The notes: generated from the sequence alone by a model not told the origin. DNA of 64,000 nucleotides from an uncultured Prevotellaceae bacterium (GCA_945865175.1 CAMBDA010000001.1:1-64000), one strand, 5' to 3'; counted from the stretch's first letter, positions 15,874 to 25,826 are shown. A program made the numbers and translations.

Positions 15874-18099
15874 ATGCGTATGGATAACAACGGATTTTTC
15901 ACATCTGAAGAGCAAAGCCAAGTGGTAAAGCTCAGCATGAAGCTGGCACGCGTGGCCAGCCAGTTCATACAGCCAGGGGAAATCAGGCGGGTGAGGGACT
16001 ATGTGCAACGGGCTGTAGAGCAAGGAAGCATGATGCGCGACCCGTTTGGCTTCAATCCCGTGACAAACGACCTGGAGACCGCATTGCTGGTGGCACAGGA
16101 GATAGGTCTGTCACACGGCTCCGTCATCGGCATCATGGTGAGCACCACCGTGATGAGCGGAGTGGTGACCATGGATGAGGTGAAAACCAGCTTCGGCGAA
16201 GACGTGGCCCATGTGGTACACGGCATGATGCGCGTCCGCGACCTGTACACCAAGAGTGCCACCGTGGAAACAGAGAACTTCCGCAGCCTGCTGGTGACCT
16301 TTGCCGAGGACATGCGTGTGATTCTTATCATGATTGCCAACCGTGTGAACATCATGCGCAAGATCAAGGACACGCCCAACACGGAAGCCCAGCGCAAGGT
16401 GTCGATGGAGGCCGCCTATCTGTATGCCCCCCTGGCCCACAAGCTGGGACTTTACAAGCTGAAAAGCGAACTGGAGGACCTCAGCCTGAAATATCTGGAG
16501 CACGATGCCTACTACCATATAAAAGAGAAGCTCAACGAGACGAAGAAGAGCCGCGACGCCTACATCGCCGCCTTTGTGAAGCCCATTGAGGAGAAACTCA
16601 CGGCCGCCGGCCTAAAGTTCCACATGAAGGGACGCACCAAGAGCATCCACAGCATCTGGCAGAAGATGAAAAAACAGCATGTGGGCGTGGACGGCGTGTA
16701 CGACCTCTTTGCCATCCGCATCATCCTGGACAGCGCGCTGGAAAAGGAGAAGATGGAATGCTGGCAGGTGTTCAGCATCATCACAGACATGTACCAGAGC
16801 AACCCCAAACGCATGCGCGACTGGCTGAGCGTGCCCAAGAGCAACGGCTACGAGAGCCTGCACATTACCGTGCTGGGTCCGGGACAGAAATGGGTGGAGG
16901 TACAGATAAGGACCGAACGCATGGACGACATCGCCGAACACGGACTGGCGGCCCATTGGCGCTACAAGGGAGTGAAAGGCGGACAGAGCAGCATCGACGA
17001 ATGGCTGGCCGGTGTGAGGAGTGCCCTGGAAACGGGCGACGACATGCAGCTGATGGACCAGTTCAGGCAGGAGCTGGTGGAGGACGAGGTGTTTGTGTTC
17101 ACCCCCAAGGGAGACCTGTTCAAGCTGCCGGCAGGAGCCACGGTGCTGGACTTTGCCTACAGCATCCACACACGTGTGGGTGACCAATGTATCGGCGCCA
17201 AGATAGGCCACCGCAACGTAACCATCAGACAAAAGCTGCAAAACGGCGACCAGGTGGAAATCCTCACCCACAAGAACCAGACGCCCAAGCAGGACTGGCT
17301 CAACATCGTGGTGACAAGCAAGGCCAAGTCGAAAATCAGACAGAGCCTCAAGGAGATGGAGAGCAAACAAGCCGCCATGGCCAAGGAGGTACTGGAGCGC
17401 AGGATGACCAACCGCAAGATTGAATATGACGAAGCCACCTTCATGCACACCATCACCCGCATGGGCTACAAGGTGGTGACCGACTTCTATGCCGACCTGG
17501 CCGGGGAGAAGATTGACCTGAACATGGTGCTGGAGCAGTATGCCGCCAACCTCAGGCGCGCCAAGGGCGAAGAGGAACGAAATACGCCCGTGCAGAGTGC
17601 CAGCGGTTATGTGATGCAGCCCGAGGACGAAAAGAAACTCCTGGGCGGAGGCGATGACGTGATGGTGATAGACCAGAACCTGAAAGGCATCGATTTCCAG
17701 ATGGCCAAGTGCTGCCAGCCCGTGTATGGCGACGAGGTTTTTGGATTTGTCACCAACGGCAACGGCATCAAGATACACCGCACGGATTGTCCCAACGCGC
17801 CCCAGCTGAGGGAACGCTTCGGCTACCGCATCGTGAAAGCACGCTGGGCAGGCAAGCGAGGCACGCAATACCCCATCACGCTCAAGGTGGTGGGCAACGA
17901 TGACCTGGGCATCGTGAACAACATCACCAGCATCATCTCCAAGGAGGAGAAGATTTTGCTCAGGAGCATCAGCATAGACAGCTATGACGGACTTTTCAGC
18001 GGCACGCTCACTGTGATGCTGGAAGATACGGGAAAATTGGAAAAACTCATCAAAAAACTAAAAACAGTAAAAGGAATAAAGAATGTATCCAGAAGTTAA
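15874..18099 (+). CDS. RelA/SpoT homologue, (p)ppGpp synthetase with a degenerate HD domain
   Basis: This is a 741-residue long Rsh protein that makes the stringent-response alarmone. Order: a pseudo-HD domain (about 20-180), the synthetase (about 230-370; GRTKSIHSIWQKM, YDLFAIRIIL, VPKSNGYESLH, VEVQIRTERMDDIAEHG), TGS (about 405-465; VFVFTPKGDLFKLPAGATV) and a C-terminal ACT domain. The hydrolase residues are absent: where active enzymes have LLHDVVEDT this has IMVSTTVMSG, and the later ADR is ANR. It is therefore predicted to be synthetase-only. The start ATG (MRMDNNGFF) was chosen because the upstream GTG overlaps the promoter. The S9 peptidase gene overlaps its 3' end by 17 bases. Confidence 0.93.
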   Translation: MRMDNNGFFTSEEQSQVVKLSMKLARVASQFIQPGEIRRVRDYVQRAVEQGSMMRDPFGFNPVTNDLETALLVAQEIGLSHGSVIGIMVSTTVMSGVVTMDEVKTSFGEDVAHVVHGMMRVRDLYTKSATVETENFRSLLVTFAEDMRVILIMIANRVNIMRKIKDTPNTEAQRKVSMEAAYLYAPLAHKLGLYKLKSELEDLSLKYLEHDAYYHIKEKLNETKKSRDAYIAAFVKPIEEKLTAAGLKFHMKGRTKSIHSIWQKMKKQHVGVDGVYDLFAIRIILDSALEKEKMECWQVFSIITDMYQSNPKRMRDWLSVPKSNGYESLHITVLGPGQKWVEVQIRTERMDDIAEHGLAAHWRYKGVKGGQSSIDEWLAGVRSALETGDDMQLMDQFRQELVEDEVFVFTPKGDLFKLPAGATVLDFAYSIHTRVGDQCIGAKIGHRNVTIRQKLQNGDQVEILTHKNQTPKQDWLNIVVTSKAKSKIRQSLKEMESKQAAMAKEVLERRMTNRKIEYDEATFMHTITRMGYKVVTDFYADLAGEKIDLNMVLEQYAANLRRAKGEEERNTPVQSASGYVMQPEDEKKLLGGGDDVMVIDQNLKGIDFQMAKCCQPVYGDEVFGFVTNGNGIKIHRTDCPNAPQLRERFGYRIVKARWAGKRGTQYPITLKVVGNDDLGIVNNITSIISKEEKILLRSISIDSYDGLFSGTLTVMLEDTGKLEKLIKKLKTVKGIKNVSRS

Positions 18100-20530
18100 G
18101 AGAATGTGCTGCATGGCCATGGCGGCCATCAGTCTGGCTGCCACAGCAGCCGATGTGGACACGCTGCACGTGGTGGGACCCTTCACCATGCCACAGGCTA
18201 TCTTCACCGACACGGCCGACGTGAACGGAAAACCGTTTGATGCCGACCATGTGCTGATGGACAAATGTGTAAGTCCGGCCCAATGGACCCAGGCCAAGCC
18301 GCTGGAAGGGGGCATCCTGCCCGCTACGGAGGTGAACAGCGTGAGCCTGGTGGGATTTGAGGTGGAGAACACGCTTTTTGCCAAATGCGAGGTGAAACTG
18401 CAGGGAGCAGCCGAGCACAAGGTGTTTATCGACGGCAAGGAGGGAGCAAGCCAGAACCTGACCCCCGGACGCCACAAGGTGGTGATGAAGGTGCTACAGA
18501 AAGCTGGAAAAGCCGACACGCTCAAGGCGCAGCTAATCTCGGAACAGGAGAAATACATCACCCTCAACCCCAAGGGGAAAAGGCTGTACATGCTGGAGGA
18601 CTACCTTTACGGACAACGTCCCAGAAGCGCCTCGCTCAGCAGCACAGGCCGCTACATGCTACTGCGCGACTATACCATGCGCCGCAACAACCAGCAGGAA
18701 GACCGCCAGCTCATCATCGACCTGAAAAACGGCACCCAGCTGCCCGCCCTGAACTTCAAGCAATGGGCATCCAAGGGTGACCGCTATATCAGCGAGCGAA
18801 AGGGCACCGACCTGGGCACCATCTATGAATATGTAGACCCCGCTACAGGCGAGACCACCCCCCTGCTGACCGACTACAGCGGCAAGAGCGGTGAATTCGT
18901 GGCCGACGAGCACCTGATGGTCATCTATGACCTCAACGAAGGCCCCAAGGAGGACAAGCAGGTGTTCCAGGTGCTGGAGCCCGACGACCGCATGGCCGGA
19001 TGGCGAAACCGCTACAACGTGATGCTGATGGACGTGGAGAGCGGAAGGCTCACACAGCTCACACAGGGACAGCACAATGCCTCGGCCGACGTGTCGCGCG
19101 ACGGCAAGCGCATGCTGCTCACCGTGAGCGAGAACTGCATCACGGAGCGTCCCTTCTCGTTCAACACGCTGCTGATGGTGAACCTCGAGGACATGCAGGT
19201 GGACACGCTGGTGAGACGCGATGGTTTCATCGGACAGGCCCAGTTTGCCCCCAACGGACGCGACATCCTGGTGAGCGGCAGCCCCGAAGCCTTTGGAGGC
19301 ATTGGCATCAACGACCCCACAGGCAAGATTCCCAGCATGATACAGACCGAACTGTTCCTGATGAACGGCCAGACACATGAAGTACGCTCGCTCACCCGCG
19401 ACTTCAATCCCAACATCGCCCGATGGGAATGCAGCCAGTGCGAAAACAAAGTGTATGCCCTCTGCGAGAACCGCGACCACAAGAACATCTTCTGCCTGGA
19501 CCTGGAATCGGGACAATGGACAGAGCTGAAACTCTCGGAAAGCGTGGTCTTCAACTTTGCCCTGGCCGCTGAAAAGCCCATGCTCTGCTACACAGGACAG
19601 AGCGAAAGCAACAGCAGCCGCGTGTACAACGTGCAACTCAAGGGCACCAAGGAACAACTGGTGCGCGACTATGACAAGGCCATCATGGGCGACGTGGCCC
19701 TGGGCACATGCGAGACCTGGAACTTCAAGAGCAGCCGCGGCGACTCCATCACGGGCCGCTACTACCTGCCTCCCTATTTCGACGAGACCAAGAAATACCC
19801 CATGCTGGTCTACTACTACGGCGGTTGCTCTCCCGTGACCACCAATCTGGACAGCTATTACAACTTCCACGGATGGGCCGCCATGGGATATGTGGTATAC
19901 GTAATCCAGCCCAGTGGATGCACGGGCTTCGGACAGGAATTTGCCGCGCGCCATGTGAACGCATACGGTGACTATACGGCTTCCGACATCATCGAGGGTA
20001 CCAAGCAGTTCTGCCGCGAACACACATGGGTCAACGACAAGAAGATAGGCTGCCTGGGTGCCTCGTACGGCGGATTCATGACCATGTACCTGCAAACGCA
20101 GACCGACATCTTTGCCGCAGCCATGAGCCACGCAGGCATCTCCAATCCTGCCAGCTACTGGGGCTTCGGCTACTGGGGCTACAGCTACAGCGCCATCAGC
20201 GCAGCCAACAGTTATCCCTGGAACAATCCCGAACTGCTCACCGGCCACGCTCCCCTCTTCAATGCCGACAAGATTCACACCCCCATCCTCTTCCTCCATG
20301 GCAACGCCGACACCAATGTGCCCATCAACGAGAGCATCCAGCTCTTCAACGCCCTGAAAATCCTGGGCCGCGAATGTGCCTTTGTGACCGTAGACGGACA
20401 GAACCATCATATCCTGGACTACGAAAAGCGCATTAAATGGGTGCACACCTACTATGCCTGGTTTGCCAAATGGCTGCAGGACGACGCCACCTGGTGGGAC
20501 ACCATGTATCCGCCCAAGAACCTGAAATAA
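18083..20530 (+). CDS. Prolyl-oligopeptidase-family (S9) serine peptidase, exported
   Basis: The 815-residue protein starts with a signal peptide (MYPEVKRMCCMAMAAISLAA, cleavage near residue 23). A beta-propeller-like region follows, and then a C-terminal alpha/beta-hydrolase domain from about residue 560. The catalytic triad is visible as Ser about 660 in GASYGGF, Asp about 743 in GNADTNVP and His about 774 in GQNHHI. Family members cleave dipeptides or short peptides in the periplasm, and the P1 preference cannot be read here. The gene overlaps the end of the Rsh gene by 17 bases, so the two are probably co-transcribed. Confidence 0.92.
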   Translation: MYPEVKRMCCMAMAAISLAATAADVDTLHVVGPFTMPQAIFTDTADVNGKPFDADHVLMDKCVSPAQWTQAKPLEGGILPATEVNSVSLVGFEVENTLFAKCEVKLQGAAEHKVFIDGKEGASQNLTPGRHKVVMKVLQKAGKADTLKAQLISEQEKYITLNPKGKRLYMLEDYLYGQRPRSASLSSTGRYMLLRDYTMRRNNQQEDRQLIIDLKNGTQLPALNFKQWASKGDRYISERKGTDLGTIYEYVDPATGETTPLLTDYSGKSGEFVADEHLMVIYDLNEGPKEDKQVFQVLEPDDRMAGWRNRYNVMLMDVESGRLTQLTQGQHNASADVSRDGKRMLLTVSENCITERPFSFNTLLMVNLEDMQVDTLVRRDGFIGQAQFAPNGRDILVSGSPEAFGGIGINDPTGKIPSMIQTELFLMNGQTHEVRSLTRDFNPNIARWECSQCENKVYALCENRDHKNIFCLDLESGQWTELKLSESVVFNFALAAEKPMLCYTGQSESNSSRVYNVQLKGTKEQLVRDYDKAIMGDVALGTCETWNFKSSRGDSITGRYYLPPYFDETKKYPMLVYYYGGCSPVTTNLDSYYNFHGWAAMGYVVYVIQPSGCTGFGQEFAARHVNAYGDYTASDIIEGTKQFCREHTWVNDKKIGCLGASYGGFMTMYLQTQTDIFAAAMSHAGISNPASYWGFGYWGYSYSAISAANSYPWNNPELLTGHAPLFNADKIHTPILFLHGNADTNVPINESIQLFNALKILGRECAFVTVDGQNHHILDYEKRIKWVHTYYAWFAKWLQDDATWWDTMYPPKNLK

Positions 20531-20567
20531 CCTTCTCTCCACGCATACAAAGCCGAAAAACGATACA

Positions 20568-23096
20568 ATGCTATACCCGCAAAAGATTGAGCAGAAACTG
20601 GGATTCACGGAAATCCGTCAGCTCCTGCAGGCACATTGTCTCAGTCCCATGGGCAAGGGGCGTGTGGAGGACATGCAGTTTGTCACCAGCCCGCAAGTGG
20701 TGAGACAGCTCCATGCCCAAGTGGCTGAATACGGGCGCATCATGGAAGAGGAAACGGAGATGCCACCGCAGGACTTCTTCGACCTCAGGGCCGACATCCA
20801 CCGCATAGCCGTGGAGGGAACCTATCTGGAGGAGCAGCAGATGTGGGAACTCTACCGCTCGCTGCAGACGCTACACGCATGGGTGGCGCTCATCCGCCGA
20901 AATGACGAGGAGAGCCACGTGAAGTACCCAGCTCTGGAGCAGCTTGCCCAGGGGGTGTTCACCTTCCTGAGCGTGACCAAACGCGTGGAGCAGATTCTGG
21001 ACAAATATGGGCGCATCAAGGATGAGGCCAGCCCAGAGCTGGCCAACATCCGCCGCCAACTGCGGCAGGCCGAAGGGTCGGTGAGCCACACCCTTCAGTC
21101 TATCCTGCGCAAGGCACAGGCCGAGGGACTCGTGGAGAAGGACGTGTCGCCCACCCTGCGCGACGGCCGTCTGGTGATACCCGTAGTGCCTGCCCTGAAG
21201 AAACGTCTGCGAGGCATTGTACATGACGAGAGTGCCAGCGGAAAAACCGTATTCATAGAGCCGGCCGACGTGGTGGAGGCCAACAACCGCATCCGTGAGC
21301 TGGAGGCAGAAGAACGGAGGGAAATCATCCACATCCTGCGCACGTTTACGGAGACATTGCGCCCCAATGTGAAGGAACTGCTCCGTGGATTCGAATTCCT
21401 GGCCGACATTGAATTTGTGGGAGCCAAGCATCACCTGTCCGTCCGCATCGGAGGCCACACGCCTTCGATAGCCGATGCCCCCCTGCTCGACTGGGTGATG
21501 GCAGAACATCCAATGCTGGCCCTCAACCTGAGGAAGCAAGGAAAAAAAGTGGTTCCCCTGGACATCTGCCTCCACCGCAAACAGCGCATCCTGCTCATCA
21601 GCGGGCCCAATGCCGGGGGCAAGAGCGTATGCCTGAAGACAGTAGGGCTCCTCCAATATATGCTCCAATGTGGACTGCCTGTGCCGATGAAGGACAATTC
21701 GAAGGCGGGCATCTTTGAGCGCATCTTCATCGACATCGGCGACGAGCAAAGCATCGAAGATGACCTGAGTACCTACAGCAGCCACCTGCTGAACATGAAA
21801 TTCATGATGCGCAACGCCAATCCCTCCACCCTGCTGCTCATCGACGAATTCGGTAGCGGCACGGAACCTACCATTGGAGGGGCTTTTGCAGAGAGCATGC
21901 TCAAACGGTTTGTAGGCCGTGGGGCCTTTGGGGTCATCACCACCCACTACCAGAACCTGAAACACTTTGCCGAGAATACACCCGGAGTGGTGAACGGTGC
22001 CATGCTCTACGACCGCCACCACATGCAGGCACTCTTCCAACTCCAGATTGGCAACGCCGGCAGCAGCTTTGCCGTGGAAATCGCCCGTAAGATTGGCATT
22101 CCGGAGGACGTGATTGCCGATGCCACCGAACTGGTGGGCAAAGACTATGTGAATGCCGACAAGTATCTGCTCGACATCACGCGCGACAAACGCTACTGGG
22201 AGGGCAAGCGACAGACCATCCACTCGCAAGAGAAGCAGATGCAGCAGTCGATAGAGAAATATGAACGGGAGATTACCGACCTGCAGCAGAAAAGAAAAGA
22301 TATCCTGAAGCAGGCACAGGCACAAGCTGAGAAAATCATCCAGGAGGCCAATGCCAGGATTGAAAACACCATTCGCGAGATTAGAGAGGCACAAGCCGAA
22401 AAGGCACGCACCAAGGCCTCGCGCCAGGAACTCGAGGACTTCCGCAAGCAGCTCCAGGAAACGCAGCAGCAGGAACACGACGAGATGATTGCCCGCAAGA
22501 TGGCGCAGATTGAAGCCCGCAAGAAGCGCAAGGAGGAACGCAAACAGAAAGCACTGCAGGAGAAGGCCGGCGACCAGCAGAAAGCCCCGGTGGCCAAACC
22601 CGCTGTCACGCGCGCGCTACAGCCCGGCGACACCTGCCGCATCAAGGGGCAGACCTCGGTGGGTGTATTGGAACGAATCGACGGAAAAAAAGCTACCGTC
22701 ACCTTCGGGATGATGAAGACACTGGTGGAGCTGGACCGCCTGATGGCAGCCAAGCCCACGGCCGTAGAGGCCACAGGTCCTGTGTCGTCGCTCTCGCGCG
22801 CCACACAAAACGAGGTTCGCGAAAAGCATCTCTCCTTCACCCAGCAGCTGGACGTGAGGGGCATGAGGGGCGACGAAGCGCTTCAGGCCGTCACCTACTA
22901 CATTGATGATGCCGTGCTGGTAGGGTCCTCGATGGTGCGCATCCTACACGGCACAGGCAGCGGCATTCTGCGCACACTCATCCGCGAATACCTGCAGACA
23001 CTTCCCTTTGTAGCCTCGGCACGCGACGAGCACGTACAGTTTGGAGGTTCAGGAATCACGGTGGTGACCTTCAAAGGCAGCACCTCACATCCATAA
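20568..23096 (+). CDS. mutS2: MutS2-type ATPase/endonuclease
   Basis: The 842-residue sequence is full-length MutS2: a MutS-like core and clamp (1-320), the ATPase with Walker A GPNAGGKS (about 345-352) and Walker B LLLIDEFGSGTEPT (about 422-435), a long charged coiled coil (about 540-680), a KOW-like segment and a C-terminal Smr domain (about 765-842) with LDVRGMRGDEA and HGTGSGILR. MutS2 acts on branched DNA and stalled or collided ribosomes rather than in mismatch repair. The gene follows the S9 peptidase by 37 bases and ends at a strong terminator. Confidence 0.95.
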   Translation: MLYPQKIEQKLGFTEIRQLLQAHCLSPMGKGRVEDMQFVTSPQVVRQLHAQVAEYGRIMEEETEMPPQDFFDLRADIHRIAVEGTYLEEQQMWELYRSLQTLHAWVALIRRNDEESHVKYPALEQLAQGVFTFLSVTKRVEQILDKYGRIKDEASPELANIRRQLRQAEGSVSHTLQSILRKAQAEGLVEKDVSPTLRDGRLVIPVVPALKKRLRGIVHDESASGKTVFIEPADVVEANNRIRELEAEERREIIHILRTFTETLRPNVKELLRGFEFLADIEFVGAKHHLSVRIGGHTPSIADAPLLDWVMAEHPMLALNLRKQGKKVVPLDICLHRKQRILLISGPNAGGKSVCLKTVGLLQYMLQCGLPVPMKDNSKAGIFERIFIDIGDEQSIEDDLSTYSSHLLNMKFMMRNANPSTLLLIDEFGSGTEPTIGGAFAESMLKRFVGRGAFGVITTHYQNLKHFAENTPGVVNGAMLYDRHHMQALFQLQIGNAGSSFAVEIARKIGIPEDVIADATELVGKDYVNADKYLLDITRDKRYWEGKRQTIHSQEKQMQQSIEKYEREITDLQQKRKDILKQAQAQAEKIIQEANARIENTIREIREAQAEKARTKASRQELEDFRKQLQETQQQEHDEMIARKMAQIEARKKRKEERKQKALQEKAGDQQKAPVAKPAVTRALQPGDTCRIKGQTSVGVLERIDGKKATVTFGMMKTLVELDRLMAAKPTAVEATGPVSSLSRATQNEVREKHLSFTQQLDVRGMRGDEALQAVTYYIDDAVLVGSSMVRILHGTGSGILRTLIREYLQTLPFVASARDEHVQFGGSGITVVTFKGSTSHP

Positions 23097-23104
23097 GACA
23101 CATA

Positions 23105-23153
23105 CGAAGGGGGCCACATGGATATGGACCATATCGCCCCCTTCGCTTTTTTT
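23105..23153 (+). terminator. Intrinsic terminator after mutS2
   Basis: CGAAGGGGGC pairs with GCCCCCTTCG and is followed by CTTTTTTT, 9 bases after the mutS2 stop codon. It may also insulate the convergent amino-sugar gene. Confidence 0.85.
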
Positions 23154-23198
23154 GACGAATGCGGACCTCCTTATCTGGTCATCCGCCACCCCCGATTG

Positions 23199-25358
23199 CT
23201 ATGAATAATTAAACTCGTTCACCAGCCTGATGATACGCTCCACCTGCGCATCAGTGAGCATGAAGGAGATGGGTAACGAAAGAATTTCCCGGTGGATGCG
23301 CTCAGACACGGGATAGGAAAGGTGGTTCCACTCGGCATAGGCCTGCTGCTTGTGAGGCGGGATGGGATAATGAATCATCGTCTGAATGCCATGCTCGGCC
23401 AAAAACGCCTGCAGAAGATCACGGGCCGGACAACGCACTGCATAGATATGGAACACATGCTCCTCGATGGGGTTGGGTATCTGGGGCTTGGTGATGAGAG
23501 GATTGTGTATGCCCTTGTCGTAGAGGAGGGCTATCTGGCGTCGGCGGGCATTGTCGGCATCCAGCCGCGGGAGTTTCACACTGAGTACAGCCGCCTGGAG
23601 TTCGTCGCAACGGCTGTTGTAGCCTTTCACCTCATTGACATACTTGTGGGCGCTTCCATAATTGGCCATGGTACGGATGAGGCGTGCTAGGTCCTCGTTG
23701 TCGGTAGTCACGCATCCCGCATCGCCTAGCGCACCCAGGTTCTTCCCCGGATAGAAACTGAATGCCGAAGCATCGGCCAGGTGGCCAGCCCTGCGTCCAT
23801 GGTAGACGGCACCATGCGCCTGTGCCACATCGTCCACCACCACCAGTTCATGGGCATGTGCAAAGGCACAGATGGAATCCATATCACACACGCGTCCATA
23901 AAGATGAACGGGCAGGATGGCTCTCGTGCGCGGCGTGAGCAAAGCCTCCAGTTTACTAGCATCCATGAGATAGGTGTCCATGGAAGGCTCCACCAGCACA
24001 GGCCGAAGCCCCACATTGGTCACAGCCAGGATGGTGGCGATATAAGTATTGGAGGGCACAATCACCTCGTCGCCATCGGCCCAACCCTTCAAATATTTGT
24101 AGGAATTGAGGATGAGCATCAACGCCTCCAGCCCATTGGCTGTGAGCACACAATGGGCCGCCCCCGTATATTCCGCGAACGTCTCTTCGAAAGCACGGTT
24201 TTCCCGGCCAAGCAGAAACCATCCACGCTTCACCACATTCTCGATGGCTTCGCTCAACTGAGGCTCGTAGGTTTGGGTGACAGCCTTCAGGTCGAGATAC
24301 TTCACCTTCTCGTCCGTCTCCTCTACATGCTCGCCAGCCATATCGGAGAGCACATCGGCGTCCAGCCGGACCTCGTACGTGTCGTAGCAGACGGCCCTGC
24401 CGCCAAAACCTTCTTTCTGGAAAATGAGGCCTTCGTTGAGCACATGTCCTCCCATTTCGTTGCTGGTGCCGAAGTCGATAAACTCCATCTGGCTGTAACG
24501 TTCATTCACCAGATAACGGAAGAGCAGGTCCAGTGCACCATATTCGCGTCCCTCCTCACCCACAGCGATATACTGGAAGTGGGCCACCTGGAGGGTCTCA
24601 AAAATGATGCAACCGCCCATCACCTCCTGGTCGCGGCGCACCAGGAACAGGCGGATATTCCTGGGAAAACGCTCCATCAACAACTGCATTTCCTCCACCG
24701 AATGCACGGGAGAGGCGTTGTGATGGACTCGCAGTACATCCTCCAGCAGTTTCCAGTAGGCACGGAGCGTGTCCCAGTCGCCCTCCGTAAGGCGGTCGAT
24801 GTAGAAGCCGTGGTCGACGGCCTTGCGCGACTGCCGTATGCGCAGCGTACGCATGCGCAAAGGATGACGTGGATTCACCACGGTACTCACCAGACGACGG
24901 CTCAACTGACCCCCGGCCCTGAACAGGGCATACAGGTCTTCTTCGCTTGGCAAGGGCGTATATATATATGGTATGGGCTTGTAGACAAACTTCTGGGCAC
25001 GCAGGTAGTTCTGGAAATAGAGGAGCACCAGCTGCATCATCTGCAACACCTCCGTCTGGGTGACACCTTCGCGAACCACCAGTCCGCCGTAGGTGAGGCC
25101 CTGGTGGGAATACACACACCTCTCCTCTTCATGCCAGTTGGCAGGAAGGAGTGCCTTCACATTGCGCACTTGAAGCTGGGCCTCGCCCGATTCGTCCGAG
25201 AAATTGGTATCGTCCACAACCAACACGCTACAGTCAGCAAAGCGCGAGGCATGATAATCCATAAATCCACGTTCAAAGAGGAACGTACCGTTCTTGGACG
25301 TGCGTACAAACTCATCCCATACGTCCCTATAATTAATAGAATAAGGTAGAATCTTCAT
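23199..25358 (-). CDS. Fusion of a GNAT/FemAB-like acyltransferase with a DegT/DnrJ/EryC1 sugar aminotransferase
   Basis: This 719-residue protein has two domains. Residues about 1-345 resemble the GNAT/FemAB-like Acetyltransf_6 fold (SRKAVDHGFYIDRLTEGDWD, FLVRRDQEVMGGCIIFET, FIDFGTSNEMGGHVLNEGL). Residues about 350-719 are a PLP-dependent sugar aminotransferase with VPSNTYIATILAV, VVDDVAQAHGA and the Schiff-base lysine in FYPGKNLGALGDAG (K about 539). It resembles FdtB-type enzymes that aminate C3 of a dTDP-3-keto-6-deoxyhexose, and the attached acyltransferase would then acylate the amine. Its ATG overlaps the TGA of the ketoisomerase gene (ATGA). The two together could supply an N-acylated 3-amino sugar for glycan or LPS. 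Confidence 0.88.
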   Translation of the reverse strand: MKILPYSINYRDVWDEFVRTSKNGTFLFERGFMDYHASRFADCSVLVVDDTNFSDESGEAQLQVRNVKALLPANWHEEERCVYSHQGLTYGGLVVREGVTQTEVLQMMQLVLLYFQNYLRAQKFVYKPIPYIYTPLPSEEDLYALFRAGGQLSRRLVSTVVNPRHPLRMRTLRIRQSRKAVDHGFYIDRLTEGDWDTLRAYWKLLEDVLRVHHNASPVHSVEEMQLLMERFPRNIRLFLVRRDQEVMGGCIIFETLQVAHFQYIAVGEEGREYGALDLLFRYLVNERYSQMEFIDFGTSNEMGGHVLNEGLIFQKEGFGGRAVCYDTYEVRLDADVLSDMAGEHVEETDEKVKYLDLKAVTQTYEPQLSEAIENVVKRGWFLLGRENRAFEETFAEYTGAAHCVLTANGLEALMLILNSYKYLKGWADGDEVIVPSNTYIATILAVTNVGLRPVLVEPSMDTYLMDASKLEALLTPRTRAILPVHLYGRVCDMDSICAFAHAHELVVVDDVAQAHGAVYHGRRAGHLADASAFSFYPGKNLGALGDAGCVTTDNEDLARLIRTMANYGSAHKYVNEVKGYNSRCDELQAAVLSVKLPRLDADNARRRQIALLYDKGIHNPLITKPQIPNPIEEHVFHIYAVRCPARDLLQAFLAEHGIQTMIHYPIPPHKQQAYAEWNHLSYPVSERIHREILSLPISFMLTDAQVERIIRLVNEFNYS

Positions 25359-25783
25359 AATCCAACAAATTTCAGAAATTCATGGTAATCGTGGATGTAG
25401 TCATCCGCATCATAAACATCAGAGGCAAGGCACACCGAAGCGGCCATAGGCGAAAAGTTGTATAGCCTGCACCATACGCCCGGAGGAACCAGCAACCCCA
25501 CATGGGAATCCTCCATGCGCAGTACTTTTTTCATGAAACCGTCATCAAGTTCAATTTCATAACTTCCGCCCACAGGAAAAAGCACCATCGAGCATGTGCG
25601 GTGGGCATGGTTACCACGTGTTTGTCCTGGCAAAACATCATAAGTCCAGAAAATTCTGCGGATGGAAAAGGGAATGTGATGATTTCCTTCCAAAAAACAG
25701 AGTTTTCCCCTGTCATCCACCACGTTAGGCAGCTCTATGAGCCTACATCCGCGTGGCAATATTATAGCCTTATCTTGTGTCAT
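25355..25783 (-). CDS. FdtA/QdtA-like dTDP-sugar 3,4-ketoisomerase (cupin)
   Basis: The 142-residue WxcM-like cupin has LIELPNVVDDRGKLCFLEG (residues about 14-32), RRIFWTYDVLPGQTRGNHAH (about 42-61) with the paired catalytic His, and VPPGVWCRLYNFS (about 100-112). Such enzymes convert dTDP-4-keto-6-deoxyglucose to the 3-keto isomer, which the adjacent aminotransferase would use. The start was chosen at MTQDKAII because the -7 element lies 17 bases upstream. It overlaps the fusion gene by 4 bases. No rml genes are in the window, so the dTDP-sugar must be made elsewhere. Confidence 0.85.
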   Translation of the reverse strand: MTQDKAIILPRGCRLIELPNVVDDRGKLCFLEGNHHIPFSIRRIFWTYDVLPGQTRGNHAHRTCSMVLFPVGGSYEIELDDGFMKKVLRMEDSHVGLLVPPGVWCRLYNFSPMAASVCLASDVYDADDYIHDYHEFLKFVGL

Positions 25784-25799
25784 ACTCACTTTTTTTGCA

Positions 25800-25807
25800 C
25801 AAAGATA
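25800..25807 (-). promoter_or_regulatory. -7 element for the ketoisomerase gene
   Basis: TATCTTTG on the minus strand, 17 bases upstream of the start codon and back to back with the tRNA promoter. Confidence 0.55.
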
Positions 25808-25826
25808 GGAAAAAAACACGAAAAAA

